Source of the DNA: Waddlia chondrophila WSU 86-1044
Lineage (GTDB): Bacteria > Chlamydiota > Chlamydiia > Chlamydiales > Waddliaceae
Direction of reading: 5' to 3'
DNA length: 64,000 nucleotides
NCBI RefSeq assembly: GCF_000092785.1
Contig: NC_014225.1
Coordinates: 1,129,340 to 1,193,339 of the forward strand
The notes under the pieces were generated by a model that searched no databases, was not told the DNA's origin, and saw only the letters and a program-made list of their open reading frames with translations. How positions within the stretch are numbered: position 1 is the stretch's first letter; each line of letters starts with the position of its first letter. Below are positions 33,549 to 43,428 of the stretch, in pieces. Position numbers and translations under genes: made by a program.

Positions 33549-34343
33549 ATGCAAAGATACGAAGAACGGGAACTCGTCGAATTCGAAAATCAAGGGATAA
33601 AAATTTTTGGAGTCCTGCATAAGCCTCTTGCGCAGACAAAAGCTCCCGCCGTGCTTTTTTGCCACGGACTAGCGGGACACCGCATAGGAAAACATCGCAT
33701 GTATGTTGCCCTTTCCGAATGTCTTTCACGCGTAGGGATCGCTTCTTTTCGCTTCGATTTCCGTGGATCTGGAGACAGCGAAGGGGAGTTTGGCGAAATG
33801 ACTCTGGAAGGGGAAGTGAGCGACGCTGTCAAAGCTCTTGAATTTTTAACAATACAGGAAAAAATCGATCCAAACCGCATCGGCATCTTTGGCCGCTCTT
33901 TTGGTGGAGCGATCTCTATTTTTGCCGCTCAAAAATTCGGCAATGTCAAAAGCATTGCGTTGTGGTCTTCTGTTTTTGACGCCGAGCAATGGGAAAAGCA
34001 GTGGGAGATGCTTGAAACCGGACAAATCGATGAGAAGACCCGTCACGAATTAATGCGCATCAACGGCCAGCTTCCCAGCCTCCATTTTTATAAGGAACTC
34101 TTTAATATGGATCTAAAAAAAGAGCTCAGAGCGCTGCAAAATATCCCCATGCAATTGATCCATGGCGAAAGAGATCCTCGTGTAGGAATCGAACATTCTG
34201 AAAAGTACGCGAACCTAAGAAAAGATGCCCCTGCACAAACAGAATTTATCAAACTTGAACACAGTGATCACGATTTTACCTATCCGGAAGAAAGAGTGCA
34301 TGCGATCAACATGACTTGCCAATGGTTCGCTAAAACTCTGTAA
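33549..34343 (+). CDS. Alpha/beta hydrolase (CT206-like)
   Basis: A 264-residue serine hydrolase. Family segments are FCHGLAGHRIGKHRMYV, the fold motif FRFDFRGSGDSEGEF, the nucleophile elbow IGIFGRSFGGAIS with Ser at about residue 121, the acid in HGERDPRVG and the base in LEHSDHDFTYPEE. The ATG at 33549 has AAAGGA directly upstream; an ATG 7 codons earlier is less likely. In Chlamydia trachomatis a similar hydrolase sits between two phosphofructokinase genes; here one PFK follows directly, preserving the pair. The substrate is unknown, probably an acyl ester. Confidence 0.9.
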   Translation: MQRYEERELVEFENQGIKIFGVLHKPLAQTKAPAVLFCHGLAGHRIGKHRMYVALSECLSRVGIASFRFDFRGSGDSEGEFGEMTLEGEVSDAVKALEFLTIQEKIDPNRIGIFGRSFGGAISIFAAQKFGNVKSIALWSSVFDAEQWEKQWEMLETGQIDEKTRHELMRINGQLPSLHFYKELFNMDLKKELRALQNIPMQLIHGERDPRVGIEHSEKYANLRKDAPAQTEFIKLEHSDHDFTYPEERVHAINMTCQWFAKTL

Positions 34344-34366
34344 TCATCCTCAAAGGAGATGACGAC

Positions 34367-36013
34367 ATGAAAGAGCACACCGCCCTGGAAGAAAAGCGCC
34401 TTGAATACATTCCAAAATTACCTGCTATTCTGCACGATCTTCGAAAATTAAAAACAGTCAATCTTAAAAACAGTCCGGGAAAAGCGTCTGAAATCTCAGA
34501 TTTCTTTCCTCTAACAATCGGACAAACGGCTTTAACTTTTACAATTGATCAAGATCATGAAAAGACTCCGCTTAAAGTCGGTGTAGTTTTATCTGGAGGA
34601 CAAGCAGCAGGAGGGCATAATGTCATCACAGGCCTCTTTGACGCCCTAAAAGAGCTCCATTCAAAAAGTCAACTCTTCGGTTTTCTCAATGGCCCAAGCG
34701 GCATTGTCAATAACCAAACAATCGAGCTGACCGAAGAAATTTTGCACTCTTATCGCAATCAGGGAGGATTTGATCTGATAGGCGCCGGCCGCACGAAAAT
34801 TGAAACCAACGAACAATTTCAGGGAACACTGCATACTGTTAAGGCGCTCGATCTCGATGGAATCGTGATTATCGGAGGAGACGATTCGAATACAAATGCA
34901 GCCTTGCTAGCGGAATTTTTCATGAAAGAGGGGGTAAGAACCCGTGTCATCGGCGTGCCGAAAACAATAGACGGCGACCTAAAAAACGCCTATATAGATC
35001 TCTCATTCGGCTTTGACACAGCAGTCAAGACATATTCTGGGATTATCGGCAATATCGCAAGAGACAGCCTTTCTGCTAAAAAATACTACTTTTTTATTAA
35101 GTTGATGGGACGATCCGCTTCTCATATCGCATTGGAGTGCGCTCTGCAAACCCATGCAAACTACACGTTGATTGGTGAAGAGATCAACGAAGAAAAAGCA
35201 ACATTTCAACAAATCACAAACCGGCTCTCAGATGTGATTTGCAGGCGCGCAGAGCTAAGCAAACACTACGGAGTAATTCTGATCCCCGAAGGGCTTATCG
35301 AATTCATTCCCGAGTTCAGAACGCTAATCGCTGAACTCAATGAAATAAAGATCGATAGTGAGCTCTCCAAAGATGAAAGAATCCAACTTGCCATGCGCAG
35401 TATCAGCTCCGAATCTTTGGAATGCTACAAATCGCTGCCTCGGTTGATTCAGGAACAGCTGATGCTTGATCGCGATCCGCACGGAAATGTGCAAGTTTCA
35501 AAAATTGAAACAGAGCGGCTATTCATCGAGGCAGTTAAACAAGAGCTCAAAAGGCGGAAAGAAAAAGGGGAATATACCGGCTCTTTTAATGCTCAGCCGC
35601 ATTTTTGCGGATACGAAGGACGTTCCTGCCTTCCATCCAACTTCGACAGCCAGTATTGTTACGCATTGGGGCATGTCGCAGCACTGCTAATCGATGCAAA
35701 TGCTACAGGATATATGAGTTGCGTAAAAAATTTATCCCGCCCTATAGAAGAATGGCAGATTTGTGGAATCCCGCTTACCTCGATGATTCATAAGGAAATG
35801 CGTAAAGGGAAGCTGAAGCCTGTGATTGCAAAAGCGTTAGTCGATTTACAAGGAGCTCCTTTTCAATATTTTAAGGAGAAACGTTTGCAATGGGAGGATG
35901 AAGATGACTACCGCTACCCTGGACCCGTGCAGTTTTTCGGACCGTCAGAAATCACAGATGCGGTGACGCTAACCCTTGAACTTTCTCAAAACACCGAAGC
36001 AATTCTAAATTAA
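34367..36013 (+). CDS. pfp: Diphosphate-fructose-6-phosphate 1-phosphotransferase
   Basis: A 548-residue PPi-dependent phosphofructokinase of the long chlamydial/plant-beta type, reversible in glycolysis. Diagnostic segments: GVVLSGGQAAGGHNVITG at the phosphate site, GGDDSNTNAALLAEF (the GGDD of PPi enzymes, where ATP enzymes have GGDGS), GVPKTIDGDLKNAY, LMGRSASHIALECAL and GYEGRSCLPSNFD. AAAGGAG lies 9 bp before the ATG. Using PPi instead of ATP saves energy, which suits an intracellular parasite. A small gap separates it from the hydrolase, so the two likely share a transcript. Confidence 0.95.
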   Translation: MKEHTALEEKRLEYIPKLPAILHDLRKLKTVNLKNSPGKASEISDFFPLTIGQTALTFTIDQDHEKTPLKVGVVLSGGQAAGGHNVITGLFDALKELHSKSQLFGFLNGPSGIVNNQTIELTEEILHSYRNQGGFDLIGAGRTKIETNEQFQGTLHTVKALDLDGIVIIGGDDSNTNAALLAEFFMKEGVRTRVIGVPKTIDGDLKNAYIDLSFGFDTAVKTYSGIIGNIARDSLSAKKYYFFIKLMGRSASHIALECALQTHANYTLIGEEINEEKATFQQITNRLSDVICRRAELSKHYGVILIPEGLIEFIPEFRTLIAELNEIKIDSELSKDERIQLAMRSISSESLECYKSLPRLIQEQLMLDRDPHGNVQVSKIETERLFIEAVKQELKRRKEKGEYTGSFNAQPHFCGYEGRSCLPSNFDSQYCYALGHVAALLIDANATGYMSCVKNLSRPIEEWQICGIPLTSMIHKEMRKGKLKPVIAKALVDLQGAPFQYFKEKRLQWEDEDDYRYPGPVQFFGPSEITDAVTLTLELSQNTEAILN

Positions 36014-36080
36014 TCTTGCGTCATTAGGACTTAAAAGCCTATAAAAAGAATAAGTAAACAATATCAAGAAGGTTTCAATA

Positions 36081-36686
36081 GTGATTAAATATGCAGCGCT
36101 TTTCGTCATTGTGGCTTTGATCGTTCTTTCTGTATTCACTTTTCAATTTTCGAAAGACTCCTATAAAATTCTTCCGCTTGAGAATAGCGATCCGGCAAAA
36201 GTGGATTTAGAAAAATATAATTTTCAGAACTGGAAAGAGTATCATTCTCCTACGGAAAAATTCAAAGTCATGCTGCCCACTATTCCTCAACAAGCAACAG
36301 AAAACATCAAAGATCCTAAAACAGGAGAAAACAAAAATTACGATATGTACGTCTCTGAGAGACTGGACGGTACCATTTTTATGATTAGCTTGATCACCTT
36401 TGAAAAAATGCCGAATCATCGAGAAGCTGAACGTTTACTTGGAATCATGATGGACGATATGCTGCGGTCAAATCCAAGCAACAAATTGGATTTTAAATCG
36501 TTTGGGATTTATCACGAAAACCCTGCGCTGGATTTTGCAATTTCTAATGACAATGTCAATATCAACGCCAAAACTTTCATGATTGGAAAAACAATGTATG
36601 TATTGACACGTGTTTCTCCCTCAGAACAAGCAGATCCAAGCGAATTTAACTTTTTCGTTAATTCATTTGAACTCTCTAAACAATAA
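36081..36686 (+). CDS. Membrane-anchored or exported protein, unknown function
   Basis: A 201-residue protein with an N-terminal hydrophobic helix (KYAALFVIVALIVLSVFTF, residues 3-21) that serves as an anchor or signal, then a soluble alpha/beta domain (EKFKVMLPTIPQQ, DGTIFMISLITFEKMP, AKTFMIGKTMYVLTRVSPSE, FFVNSFELS). The fold pattern is reminiscent of small PsbP/LpqN-like domains, but I do not assign a family. It starts with GTG at 36081, with AGAAGG about 8 bp upstream. It is followed after 13 bp by another exported unknown, so they form an operon. Confidence 0.8.
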   Translation: MIKYAALFVIVALIVLSVFTFQFSKDSYKILPLENSDPAKVDLEKYNFQNWKEYHSPTEKFKVMLPTIPQQATENIKDPKTGENKNYDMYVSERLDGTIFMISLITFEKMPNHREAERLLGIMMDDMLRSNPSNKLDFKSFGIYHENPALDFAISNDNVNINAKTFMIGKTMYVLTRVSPSEQADPSEFNFFVNSFELSKQ

Positions 36687-36699
36687 GGCGATTTAACAA

Positions 36700-37284
36700 A
36701 TGAGAAAAATTTTATCCTTTTTCTTATCAATTCAGCTCTTGTGCGCTTCGCAGATTTTTGCGCAAATGACGGATAATAGCAAATTTTATCCAAATCCCGG
36801 AATTGTTGCTCAGCGTGGAGGATCTTGGGTTGGAAGCGATCATTTGTATAATTTGACCAGCAATATCGATATATTAGTAGAAATCTTTAAACCCAAAAAT
36901 ATCGATATACCAATTTCAGAAGAGATCATACGTTCGAAGGTTGCCGATATTTTCACAAAAGGAGGGATTACCCCGACTGCTGAGGAAGTTCCTGGAGAAC
37001 CGCCACTTCCTTTTTTTCATCTATTAATCATGATCTATCCAATAGAGAAGGGCTACGTTGCTTATTGCGAAGGGCGTCTTTTTGAGAAAGTGAGTTTAGA
37101 GCGTATCAAGCTTGATGACCAGACTGTCTTGCAAGGAGTCACTTGGGAAAGCCAAAATCTGATCGTTTCACCTAGTGATCAGATTGCAGAACAGATCATT
37201 AAAAGCGTTAACGAAATTGCGGAAACATTTGTTGAGCGTTACCGGTTCTACGACGAGATCAGAAGGAAGATCCAAAAGAATTAG
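36700..37284 (+). CDS. Exported protein, unknown function
   Basis: A 194-residue protein with a clear signal peptide ([21 protein letters not shown]). The mature part, [15 protein letters not shown] onward, has an alternating strand/helix pattern, including [20 protein letters not shown] and [20 protein letters not shown]. No family is recognised. It would be periplasmic. It follows the 36081 gene by 13 bp and ends over the stop of the convergent ribH with a 4-bp overlap. Confidence 0.82.
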   Translation: MRKILSFFLSIQLLCASQIFAQMTDNSKFYPNPGIVAQRGGSWVGSDHLYNLTSNIDILVEIFKPKNIDIPISEEIIRSKVADIFTKGGITPTAEEVPGEPPLPFFHLLIMIYPIEKGYVAYCEGRLFEKVSLERIKLDDQTVLQGVTWESQNLIVSPSDQIAEQIIKSVNEIAETFVERYRFYDEIRRKIQKN

Positions 37285-37778
37285 GAAGAAGAAACCGCAT
37301 ACTGCTTTACAGGGGCTTTGAGTTCTCGCATGACATTGGCCATTTCGATGGCCGCCTGCGCAGCTTCAAACCCTTTATTTCCCATTTTTGTGCCGGCGCG
37401 TTCAAGTGCTTGTTCGATTGTTTCTGTTGTTAAAATTCCGAAAATCACAGGAACACCTGTTATCTGAGAAACATTTGCGACGCCTGAGGCTGTTTGAGCG
37501 GCAACATAATCAAAATGGGCAGTCGATCCTTTAATGATCGTTCCAAGAGTAATGATCGCATCGTACTGGCCGCTTTCAGCCAGTTTTTTCGCCGCAACAG
37601 GAATCTCAAAAGAGCCTGGTACCCAAACGGCTGTAGATAGCGCTACATCAGCTCCATGACGCTTCAATGCTTCGACAGCTCCGTCGAAAAGCTTGCGGGT
37701 GATCATTTCATTAAAATGTGCTGCAACAATTCCAAATCTCAATCCTTGTGCTTGAAATGATCCAATGATTTCTTTCAT
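37281..37778 (-). CDS. ribH: 6,7-dimethyl-8-ribityllumazine synthase
   Basis: A 165-residue lumazine synthase joining the RibD/phosphatase product with the RibBA product. The family core is evident: [56 protein letters not shown] (with the phosphate loop), and [24 protein letters not shown]. The normal form assembles to 5-mers or 60-mers. It starts just 2 bp from the ribBA stop, in one minus-strand operon with ribBA and the AsmA-like gene. Confidence 0.96.
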   Translation of the reverse strand: MKEIIGSFQAQGLRFGIVAAHFNEMITRKLFDGAVEALKRHGADVALSTAVWVPGSFEIPVAAKKLAESGQYDAIITLGTIIKGSTAHFDYVAAQTASGVANVSQITGVPVIFGILTTETIEQALERAGTKMGNKGFEAAQAAIEMANVMRELKAPVKQYAVSSS

Positions 37779-37780
37779 TA

Positions 37781-38980
37781 CTAAACCTCCAGTAAATGGC
37801 CAAGCTTTTCTTTCTTTGTCGTTAAATAACGCCTATTTTCATCATTGCAAACAGCTTGCAAAGGAACGCGCTCAACAATTTTCAAATCGTAGCCTTCCAA
37901 CCCTCCATATTTGGATGGATTATTTGTCATTAAGCGGATTGTTGTCAGCCCTAAATCGGACAGCATCTGCGCTCCAACTCCGTATTCGCGCGAATCTATC
38001 GGAAAACCAAGTTCCAAATTTGCTTCGACAGTATCCCTGCCTTGATCTTGAAGAGCATATGCGCGCAATTTATGCCCAAGGCCAATGCCTCGTCCCTCAT
38101 GCCCACGCAAATAGATCAAAACTCCTAATCCTTCTGCATCGATCTGCTGTAAGCTTAGATCAAGCTGGTTTCCGCAATCACACCGTTTGGATCCAAAAAT
38201 ATCGCCTGTCAGGCACTCGGAATGGACACGGACTAACACACTGTCTTTTCCCTTAACGTCTCCTTTGACCAAAGCCAGGTGCTCAATGTTGTCTAGCAAA
38301 GATTTATACACAAATGCCGTAAAACTTCCAAAGCGGGTAGGCATCCGCGCTTCAGAAATACACTCCACCAATTTTTCCTTTTCACGACGATATCTCACAA
38401 TATCTGAAATGGAAATTAAAGGGAGATCATGCTCTTTGGCAAAAAACTGCAATTGATCGTCTTTCGCCATTGAACCATCCTGGTTCACAATTTCGGAGAT
38501 CACACCTGCAGGCTGCAATCCTGTCAAAATTGCCAAGTCAACAGCAGCTTCTGTATGACCTGCCCTTTTTAAAACACCCCCTTCGCGATATCTGAGAGGA
38601 AACACATGACCGGGGCGACGAAAATCCTCCGGACATGAATCGGGATTGACCAAAGCTCGTATCGTTTTTGCACGATCTTCGGCAGACACCCCCGTTGTCG
38701 TTCCCTGGCAATAATCTACCGGAATTGTGAAAGCTGTTTGATAAATCTCTGTGTTTTCCGGAACCATTTGGGGCAAACAGAGTTGTTTCAGCCTTTCTTC
38801 CTTCAAGGAAACACAAATGATTCCACTTGTATAACGTACCATAAAAGCAATTGCTTCCGGCGTCACTTTTTCAGCAGCAATGATTAGATCGCCTTCATTT
38901 TCTCGATCAAAGTCATCTTGAACAATGACAAAGCCTCCCTTCCGATAAACCTCAAAAGCTTTATCTAATCTTGAATTCAT
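37781..38980 (-). CDS. ribBA: Bifunctional DHBP synthase / GTP cyclohydrolase II
   Basis: A 399-residue fusion. Residues 1-200 are 3,4-dihydroxy-2-butanone-4-phosphate synthase ([43 protein letters not shown]). Residues 205-399 are GTP cyclohydrolase II with zinc cysteines in [20 protein letters not shown], the catalytic loop [14 protein letters not shown] and [16 protein letters not shown]. It supplies both branch precursors of riboflavin. The ATG at 38980 overlaps the upstream AsmA-like stop as ATGA. No FMN riboswitch is visible since the gene has no leader. Confidence 0.96.
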   Translation of the reverse strand: MNSRLDKAFEVYRKGGFVIVQDDFDRENEGDLIIAAEKVTPEAIAFMVRYTSGIICVSLKEERLKQLCLPQMVPENTEIYQTAFTIPVDYCQGTTTGVSAEDRAKTIRALVNPDSCPEDFRRPGHVFPLRYREGGVLKRAGHTEAAVDLAILTGLQPAGVISEIVNQDGSMAKDDQLQFFAKEHDLPLISISDIVRYRREKEKLVECISEARMPTRFGSFTAFVYKSLLDNIEHLALVKGDVKGKDSVLVRVHSECLTGDIFGSKRCDCGNQLDLSLQQIDAEGLGVLIYLRGHEGRGIGLGHKLRAYALQDQGRDTVEANLELGFPIDSREYGVGAQMLSDLGLTTIRLMTNNPSKYGGLEGYDLKIVERVPLQAVCNDENRRYLTTKKEKLGHLLEV

Positions 38981-41526
38981 CGAAAGATCCCTTTGAAGAA
39001 TTTCGTTGCCTGGTTTTTGATCTCATTGACAGGGCTACTGCTAGATTTCTTCTGAGGCATCTCCACGGTCAAATCTCCCCAGGGTAAAGGATTTGTTGTC
39101 GGAGGAGGGATTTTTGGTTCTTTACCATTTGCAAGGTCGAGAACGGTTCCTAAGACAAATCCTTCCGGCCCTCCACTACTCTGTGCGACCAAAGCTCCAA
39201 TTCTGCTCATCACTTTAGCCGAATTAATCTTTGTATTTGAGCTGCTGCCTTTAATCGGGATCTGAAGCATATATCCTTTTGGCAAACCTGTAACTCCCAG
39301 AGATTGCGCTAAAGCCACAGGAGAAATGCCTAAAACCATGTCCACTTTATCATTGGGAAGATGAATTTGTCCCCACGCTGCAATTGGATAACGATTCATC
39401 ACAAGCATATCCATCCGGTAAATGCGTAGCAGCCCGGCATCCATTTCCAAGTACATTGGCGTCGCCCAAACTTCCACTTGATCGATACTGTCTGCTTTTA
39501 AAACATCCAACAAACGATGCACGTCGCCCCTATTGCGAAAAGTCATCTTTCCCAAATCCAGAACAGCGCGTTTGAAGTGCATTTCAGAGAAATTCATCGA
39601 AAGAGGCATGGAGAAGCGATCCGGGTCGATTGTTAAGTTGATAGAGCTTTCAGCAGAGATCAATTCTCCAAAAACCGGCGCAAAGTCGCTTAGCACATCC
39701 TTTCCAAGTTCTTGGGTCGCATGGGTTGAAAGACGAAGAGGCGAATTTAGCGTCACAACACCTTTTGTCAACTGCCCATCCAATTCCAACCTTCCATTTG
39801 CACCATCAACCTCTGCTTTAACAGGGCCTGTAAGGCCTCTCATGTCAGCTTTTAGGTTAAGATCAAGCACAGGGCCAAATACAGGCTCCCACTCTTTTCT
39901 TCCTGTAATCAACGATAAAAGGGGAGCTGGAACACGCTTCCCTTCGAGAGTCGTCTTCAGCGCTTCCTTTCCAAGATCTACAAAAAGACTGCCTTCGATC
40001 AAACCATTTGCATAGCTGCCTGCGAAAGCGCTTTTCCCTGTAAAATTAGCCTCAATGCTTTTTTTTGCTGGATCCAATTTCCACTTGATTTTTAGAGATT
40101 CTAAAGAACTCTTCTGTTTTTGGAAAAGGATCGCATCGCTGTATATGCTGCCTGAAATGAGCTGTCGTTGAGTCTCAAGCTCTAGTGGCTGGTCGATTTT
40201 CAACACAACATTCGGTACATTGATCTTTTCTGATTGCAATAACATTTTCATTGTCTGCAGATCGCTGTCGCTGGATTGCACTTGTAGGGAAATGGCATTT
40301 CCAAATATTTGCTGCCAATGATTGCCTGTTCCAAAGTAGGCGTCCAAAGTCTTTGTTTTGAGATTATTCAGAGTAAAAGAGAGTTCTTTTGGTTGAACAA
40401 TTGTTGCTAAGAGCAGCTCTTCAGTTAGCGGTTTTTGATGAAGGGACTTCATAACAAAGGGAAACAGTTTATTTTCCTGTTTTAAGCTGCCTGAAACGCT
40501 AACATCAAATGAAGAGTGTCCTTTCAGCGCGGATGCTAGCAGCTGAATATTCTCAACCGCTCCCATTTGCCATTCAGCCTGGGGAATTTTTACAGATAAT
40601 TCAAAAGAGGCATTGCGTGCTGCATCTCGGCTCAGCCCGTTCCTGAAAAAGTCAAAAGGAATATCAACATCTTTCAGTTCGATGTCAACATTGATCGGTT
40701 TAACCAGTTGAGAGCTGCTGCCTTTCATCAGTTGCTCCATGATAGCGGGAGTGATGACAAGGTGAGTATTAACAGGGGAGGATAGAGTAAACCTTTCCGA
40801 AGTCAGTTTCCCATTTAGCACAATGTTAAACAAATCTGCTTGTAGATGAACGGAAAGATCGGATGTTCCTGATTCGGAAGTTTCATTTATTTTGACGTTT
40901 AATGTATCTCCAAGAAGAGCGCTCATCATGCCATAGCGTTCAGGATCATTCGCAGCAGCCAAAACGTCGAGGATTTCAACAGGAAAATCGATGACATTTG
41001 CTTTAACAGTGTTTCCGCTGCTTGAAACGTCGCAATTTAAGGAAAACGAACCCTGTTTCCCTTGATGAGCAGTATTTCCTGATGCTGTCAGCTTAAGGTC
41101 GGAAGGCGAACCACTAAAGAAAAAATCGGAGTCGAAGAGTTTGACGGGATGAGAGCTTTTGACCCGCAAGGGTAAACCGAAGGATTTCATCAATGAGTCG
41201 CTTAACTCTGCATTGAGTTCCTTAATTTGCGTATCGCCAAGCGAAGAGCGCTGAAACATCAATGAGAACAAAGAAGTGTCTGAAGAGATAGAGCGAAGCG
41301 AAGCCACAACAGACTCATCCGAGCCTAAAAGGCGGACATTTTCAAGTATTTGCGGACCGAACCAAGACAAGTTGATCGCCTCGACTTGCACAGATCCTTT
41401 GATGCTTCGATTGACCGAACTTAACAATTTTTCTTTTACCCAGTTCGTGGATAAAATCGAAGGGAGAAAAAAGACAATCATAACGATGCTTGCCACAAGT
41501 AGCGCGCAAGCTTTTTTAATAGACAT
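38977..41526 (-). CDS. AsmA-like large envelope protein
   Basis: An 849-residue protein. A single N-terminal membrane helix (ACALLVASIVMIVFFLPSIL) is followed by NWVKEKLLSSVNRSIKGSVQVEAINLSW-like sequence typical of AsmA/TamB-type proteins, then a very long region of short beta strands and, near residue 680-760, MDAGLLRIYRMDMLV and LPNDKVDMVLGISPVALA, again AsmA-like. Such proteins span the periplasm and are linked to phospholipid transport to the outer membrane. The family assignment is by pattern only. It is co-transcribed with ribBA (4-bp overlap), which is a curious pairing. Confidence 0.75.
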   Translation of the reverse strand: MSIKKACALLVASIVMIVFFLPSILSTNWVKEKLLSSVNRSIKGSVQVEAINLSWFGPQILENVRLLGSDESVVASLRSISSDTSLFSLMFQRSSLGDTQIKELNAELSDSLMKSFGLPLRVKSSHPVKLFDSDFFFSGSPSDLKLTASGNTAHQGKQGSFSLNCDVSSSGNTVKANVIDFPVEILDVLAAANDPERYGMMSALLGDTLNVKINETSESGTSDLSVHLQADLFNIVLNGKLTSERFTLSSPVNTHLVITPAIMEQLMKGSSSQLVKPINVDIELKDVDIPFDFFRNGLSRDAARNASFELSVKIPQAEWQMGAVENIQLLASALKGHSSFDVSVSGSLKQENKLFPFVMKSLHQKPLTEELLLATIVQPKELSFTLNNLKTKTLDAYFGTGNHWQQIFGNAISLQVQSSDSDLQTMKMLLQSEKINVPNVVLKIDQPLELETQRQLISGSIYSDAILFQKQKSSLESLKIKWKLDPAKKSIEANFTGKSAFAGSYANGLIEGSLFVDLGKEALKTTLEGKRVPAPLLSLITGRKEWEPVFGPVLDLNLKADMRGLTGPVKAEVDGANGRLELDGQLTKGVVTLNSPLRLSTHATQELGKDVLSDFAPVFGELISAESSINLTIDPDRFSMPLSMNFSEMHFKRAVLDLGKMTFRNRGDVHRLLDVLKADSIDQVEVWATPMYLEMDAGLLRIYRMDMLVMNRYPIAAWGQIHLPNDKVDMVLGISPVALAQSLGVTGLPKGYMLQIPIKGSSSNTKINSAKVMSRIGALVAQSSGGPEGFVLGTVLDLANGKEPKIPPPTTNPLPWGDLTVEMPQKKSSSSPVNEIKNQATKFFKGIFR

Positions 41527-41587
41527 CAGCGCCTCCGTTATCAGTCAATATTTTACCATAACATGGCACTTGATTTGTACTTGTTTT

Positions 41588-42832
41588 TTATGTTGCCAAA
41601 TCTTCAACCAGTGCGTTAGCCGGGGATTCTGATTTGGCCGTACTAAACACTCGCATTGCTGTTTGTACGGAAATCACGTCATTGGCTGCATTGACATCAA
41701 CCATTTTCCGATCATTTTGATCGATTGCCTGATGGATGGAGTGCAAGGAAATCATTTTCGTATCCATGCCTGGTTGAAAAACGCGTCCTGTTTTATCGGA
41801 GCGCACCTCTCTGATGATGCCTGCGTTTGCCAAATCAGTGAGAATGGACTCAGTGATTGAGCCGGATACTCCCAGTTCTTCTGAAAGAATGCTTTCCGAA
41901 CGAGGTTCTTGGCCTTCTCTGAAGCGTTCGATCATTCTAAGAGTCAGCAAAACAGCAAGGTGGTTTCTATTTAGACGGATTGTTTGCGCATTTCGACTGA
42001 GGGAGGGTGCTAAGTGTTCCAGATGATAGGCTACCTGTGCTCCCATCAGGACAGTTACCCAGCTAATTTGAAGCCAAAGGAGAAAAATCGGCAGAGCTGC
42101 AAAGCTTCCATAAATTGCACTGTATTGCGATACGCCGATTTGAAAAATGATCATGACCTGTTGGATTAAATAATAAGCTGAGCCTGCTAAAATTCCTGCA
42201 ATTAGCCCATATTTCCATTCGACTTTTTTATTTGGCATAAAGATAAACAGAGCTGCGAAAAGCAGCCAGATCATGACAAGAGCCAATCCTTTATAAAACA
42301 TGAAAAAGTAGGGGGATGCTTTCTGCAAGAGTTCGCTTTCCAATGCTGCTTGATGAAGGACCGTTGTGACATAAACCATGGAACTGCTTGCGACAGCAAA
42401 AATAAACGGAAAGAAGATCATCATGACAAAATAATCGGTCAGCATGCGAACAGGACGTCTTGTTTTTTTCACTTTCCATATAACGTTCATTGACGTTTCA
42501 ATAGTCCAAAACAAGCTCATCACGAACAGAAATAGAAAGATGACGCCAACGCCTGTAATGAAACTTCCTTCAACCTGTTCTAGAAGAGAGCGGGCGAATT
42601 CGAGTACCAGCTTAAGTACCTGTTCATGCTCTGAAAACCGTTGGTGCAGTTCATCTTCGAGGGTTTGTTCGAAACCGAACCCTTTAGCAACACCAAAGGC
42701 CACTGCCAAAAACGGAACGATTGACAATAGCGTATAAAAAGTTAAGGATGAGGCGTGTAAAAAGCATTGATCTTTGAAAAACCCTGAAATGGATAGCTTA
42801 GCAACATTAAATATATATTTTAAGAAACGCAT
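41588..42832 (-). CDS. YihY/BrkB-family membrane protein with C-terminal winged helix
   Basis: A 414-residue protein. Residues 1-275 are the YihY/BrkB (formerly 'RNase BN') membrane domain with about six helices: SSLTFYTLLSIVPFLAVAFGV, the FITGVGVIFLFLFVMSLFW segment, YFVMMIFFPFIFAVASS, GLALVMIWLLFAALFIFMP, and FAALPIFLLWLQISWVTVL. Residues from about 290 to 370 look like a winged-helix domain (LAVLLTLRMIERFREGQ, SILSEELGVSGSITESIL), as found in longer family members. The function is unknown; the earlier ribonuclease label is not supported. It marks the left border of the accessory island. Confidence 0.9.
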   Translation of the reverse strand: MRFLKYIFNVAKLSISGFFKDQCFLHASSLTFYTLLSIVPFLAVAFGVAKGFGFEQTLEDELHQRFSEHEQVLKLVLEFARSLLEQVEGSFITGVGVIFLFLFVMSLFWTIETSMNVIWKVKKTRRPVRMLTDYFVMMIFFPFIFAVASSSMVYVTTVLHQAALESELLQKASPYFFMFYKGLALVMIWLLFAALFIFMPNKKVEWKYGLIAGILAGSAYYLIQQVMIIFQIGVSQYSAIYGSFAALPIFLLWLQISWVTVLMGAQVAYHLEHLAPSLSRNAQTIRLNRNHLAVLLTLRMIERFREGQEPRSESILSEELGVSGSITESILTDLANAGIIREVRSDKTGRVFQPGMDTKMISLHSIHQAIDQNDRKMVDVNAANDVISVQTAMRVFSTAKSESPANALVEDLAT

Positions 42833-42919
42833 ATTTCAATCATATACAATCTTCTTTCTAGATGTAAATCTATTTTTATATTATTTAAATTGTCTACACG
42901 CTCTTAGGATTGGGTTGCA

Positions 42920-43261
42920 ATGGAAACAACATCGATTATTTTTTTTGAGGGTCAGGAGATCCGCAAGACATTTTTCAGAGGCGAGTGGTGGTATGTCGTT
43001 CGCGATGTTGTGCAGGTGATTTCTTCATCAGCGGACGTTAAGGATTACATAAAAAAGATGCGCAAACGGGACCGAGAACTTCGGGAGAGGTGGCATGATC
43101 TTGTGGTTGTTCTGCCGATAGATACCAATGGCGGGAGGCAGAGGTTAAACTGTTCTAATCTTGAGGGGTTATTTCGCATCATTGAGGCGATTCCTGTTTC
43201 TAAAACTCAATCTTTCAAGCAGTGGTTGATTTCATCAGCACCTAGATCCATGTCGGTTTAG
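42920..43261 (+). CDS. Truncated Bro-N domain protein (phage antirepressor-like)
   Basis: A 113-residue protein that covers only a Bro-N domain: IRKTFFRGEWWYVVRDVVQVI, SSSADVKDYIKKMRKRDRE, and LNCSNLEGLFRIIEAIPVSK. Full Bro proteins and phage antirepressors are usually more than twice as long, with a C-terminal Ant or KilA domain that is missing here; the frame ends abruptly after FKQWLISSAP. It is either a stand-alone DNA-binding remnant or a decayed gene. It suggests past phage or plasmid DNA at this site, the left edge of the accessory island. Confidence 0.8.
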   Translation: METTSIIFFEGQEIRKTFFRGEWWYVVRDVVQVISSSADVKDYIKKMRKRDRELRERWHDLVVVLPIDTNGGRQRLNCSNLEGLFRIIEAIPVSKTQSFKQWLISSAPRSMSV

Positions 43262-43428
43262 ACTTTCCAAGGTTGGAGAGCACAAGGAGATCCACAAGAT
43301 ATTTATTAGTATCTTTTCTCTGGGTAAATTGAAAATCTTAACTCAAATGAGACTTTTTATCTTTTCAAAAACCTGAACTCAATGGTAACGTAACATTAAA
43401 AAGAAATCACGTAACCTTAGGTTTTGAT

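Noticed and set aside
38977-41600. Possible FMN riboswitch upstream of ribBA
   Set aside because: There is no untranslated leader; the upstream gene overlaps ribBA by 4 bp, and I see no conserved riboswitch core.
41588-42832. Annotation of the BrkB-like gene as ribonuclease BN
   Set aside because: The label for this membrane family is historical; the sequence has membrane helices and no nuclease motif.
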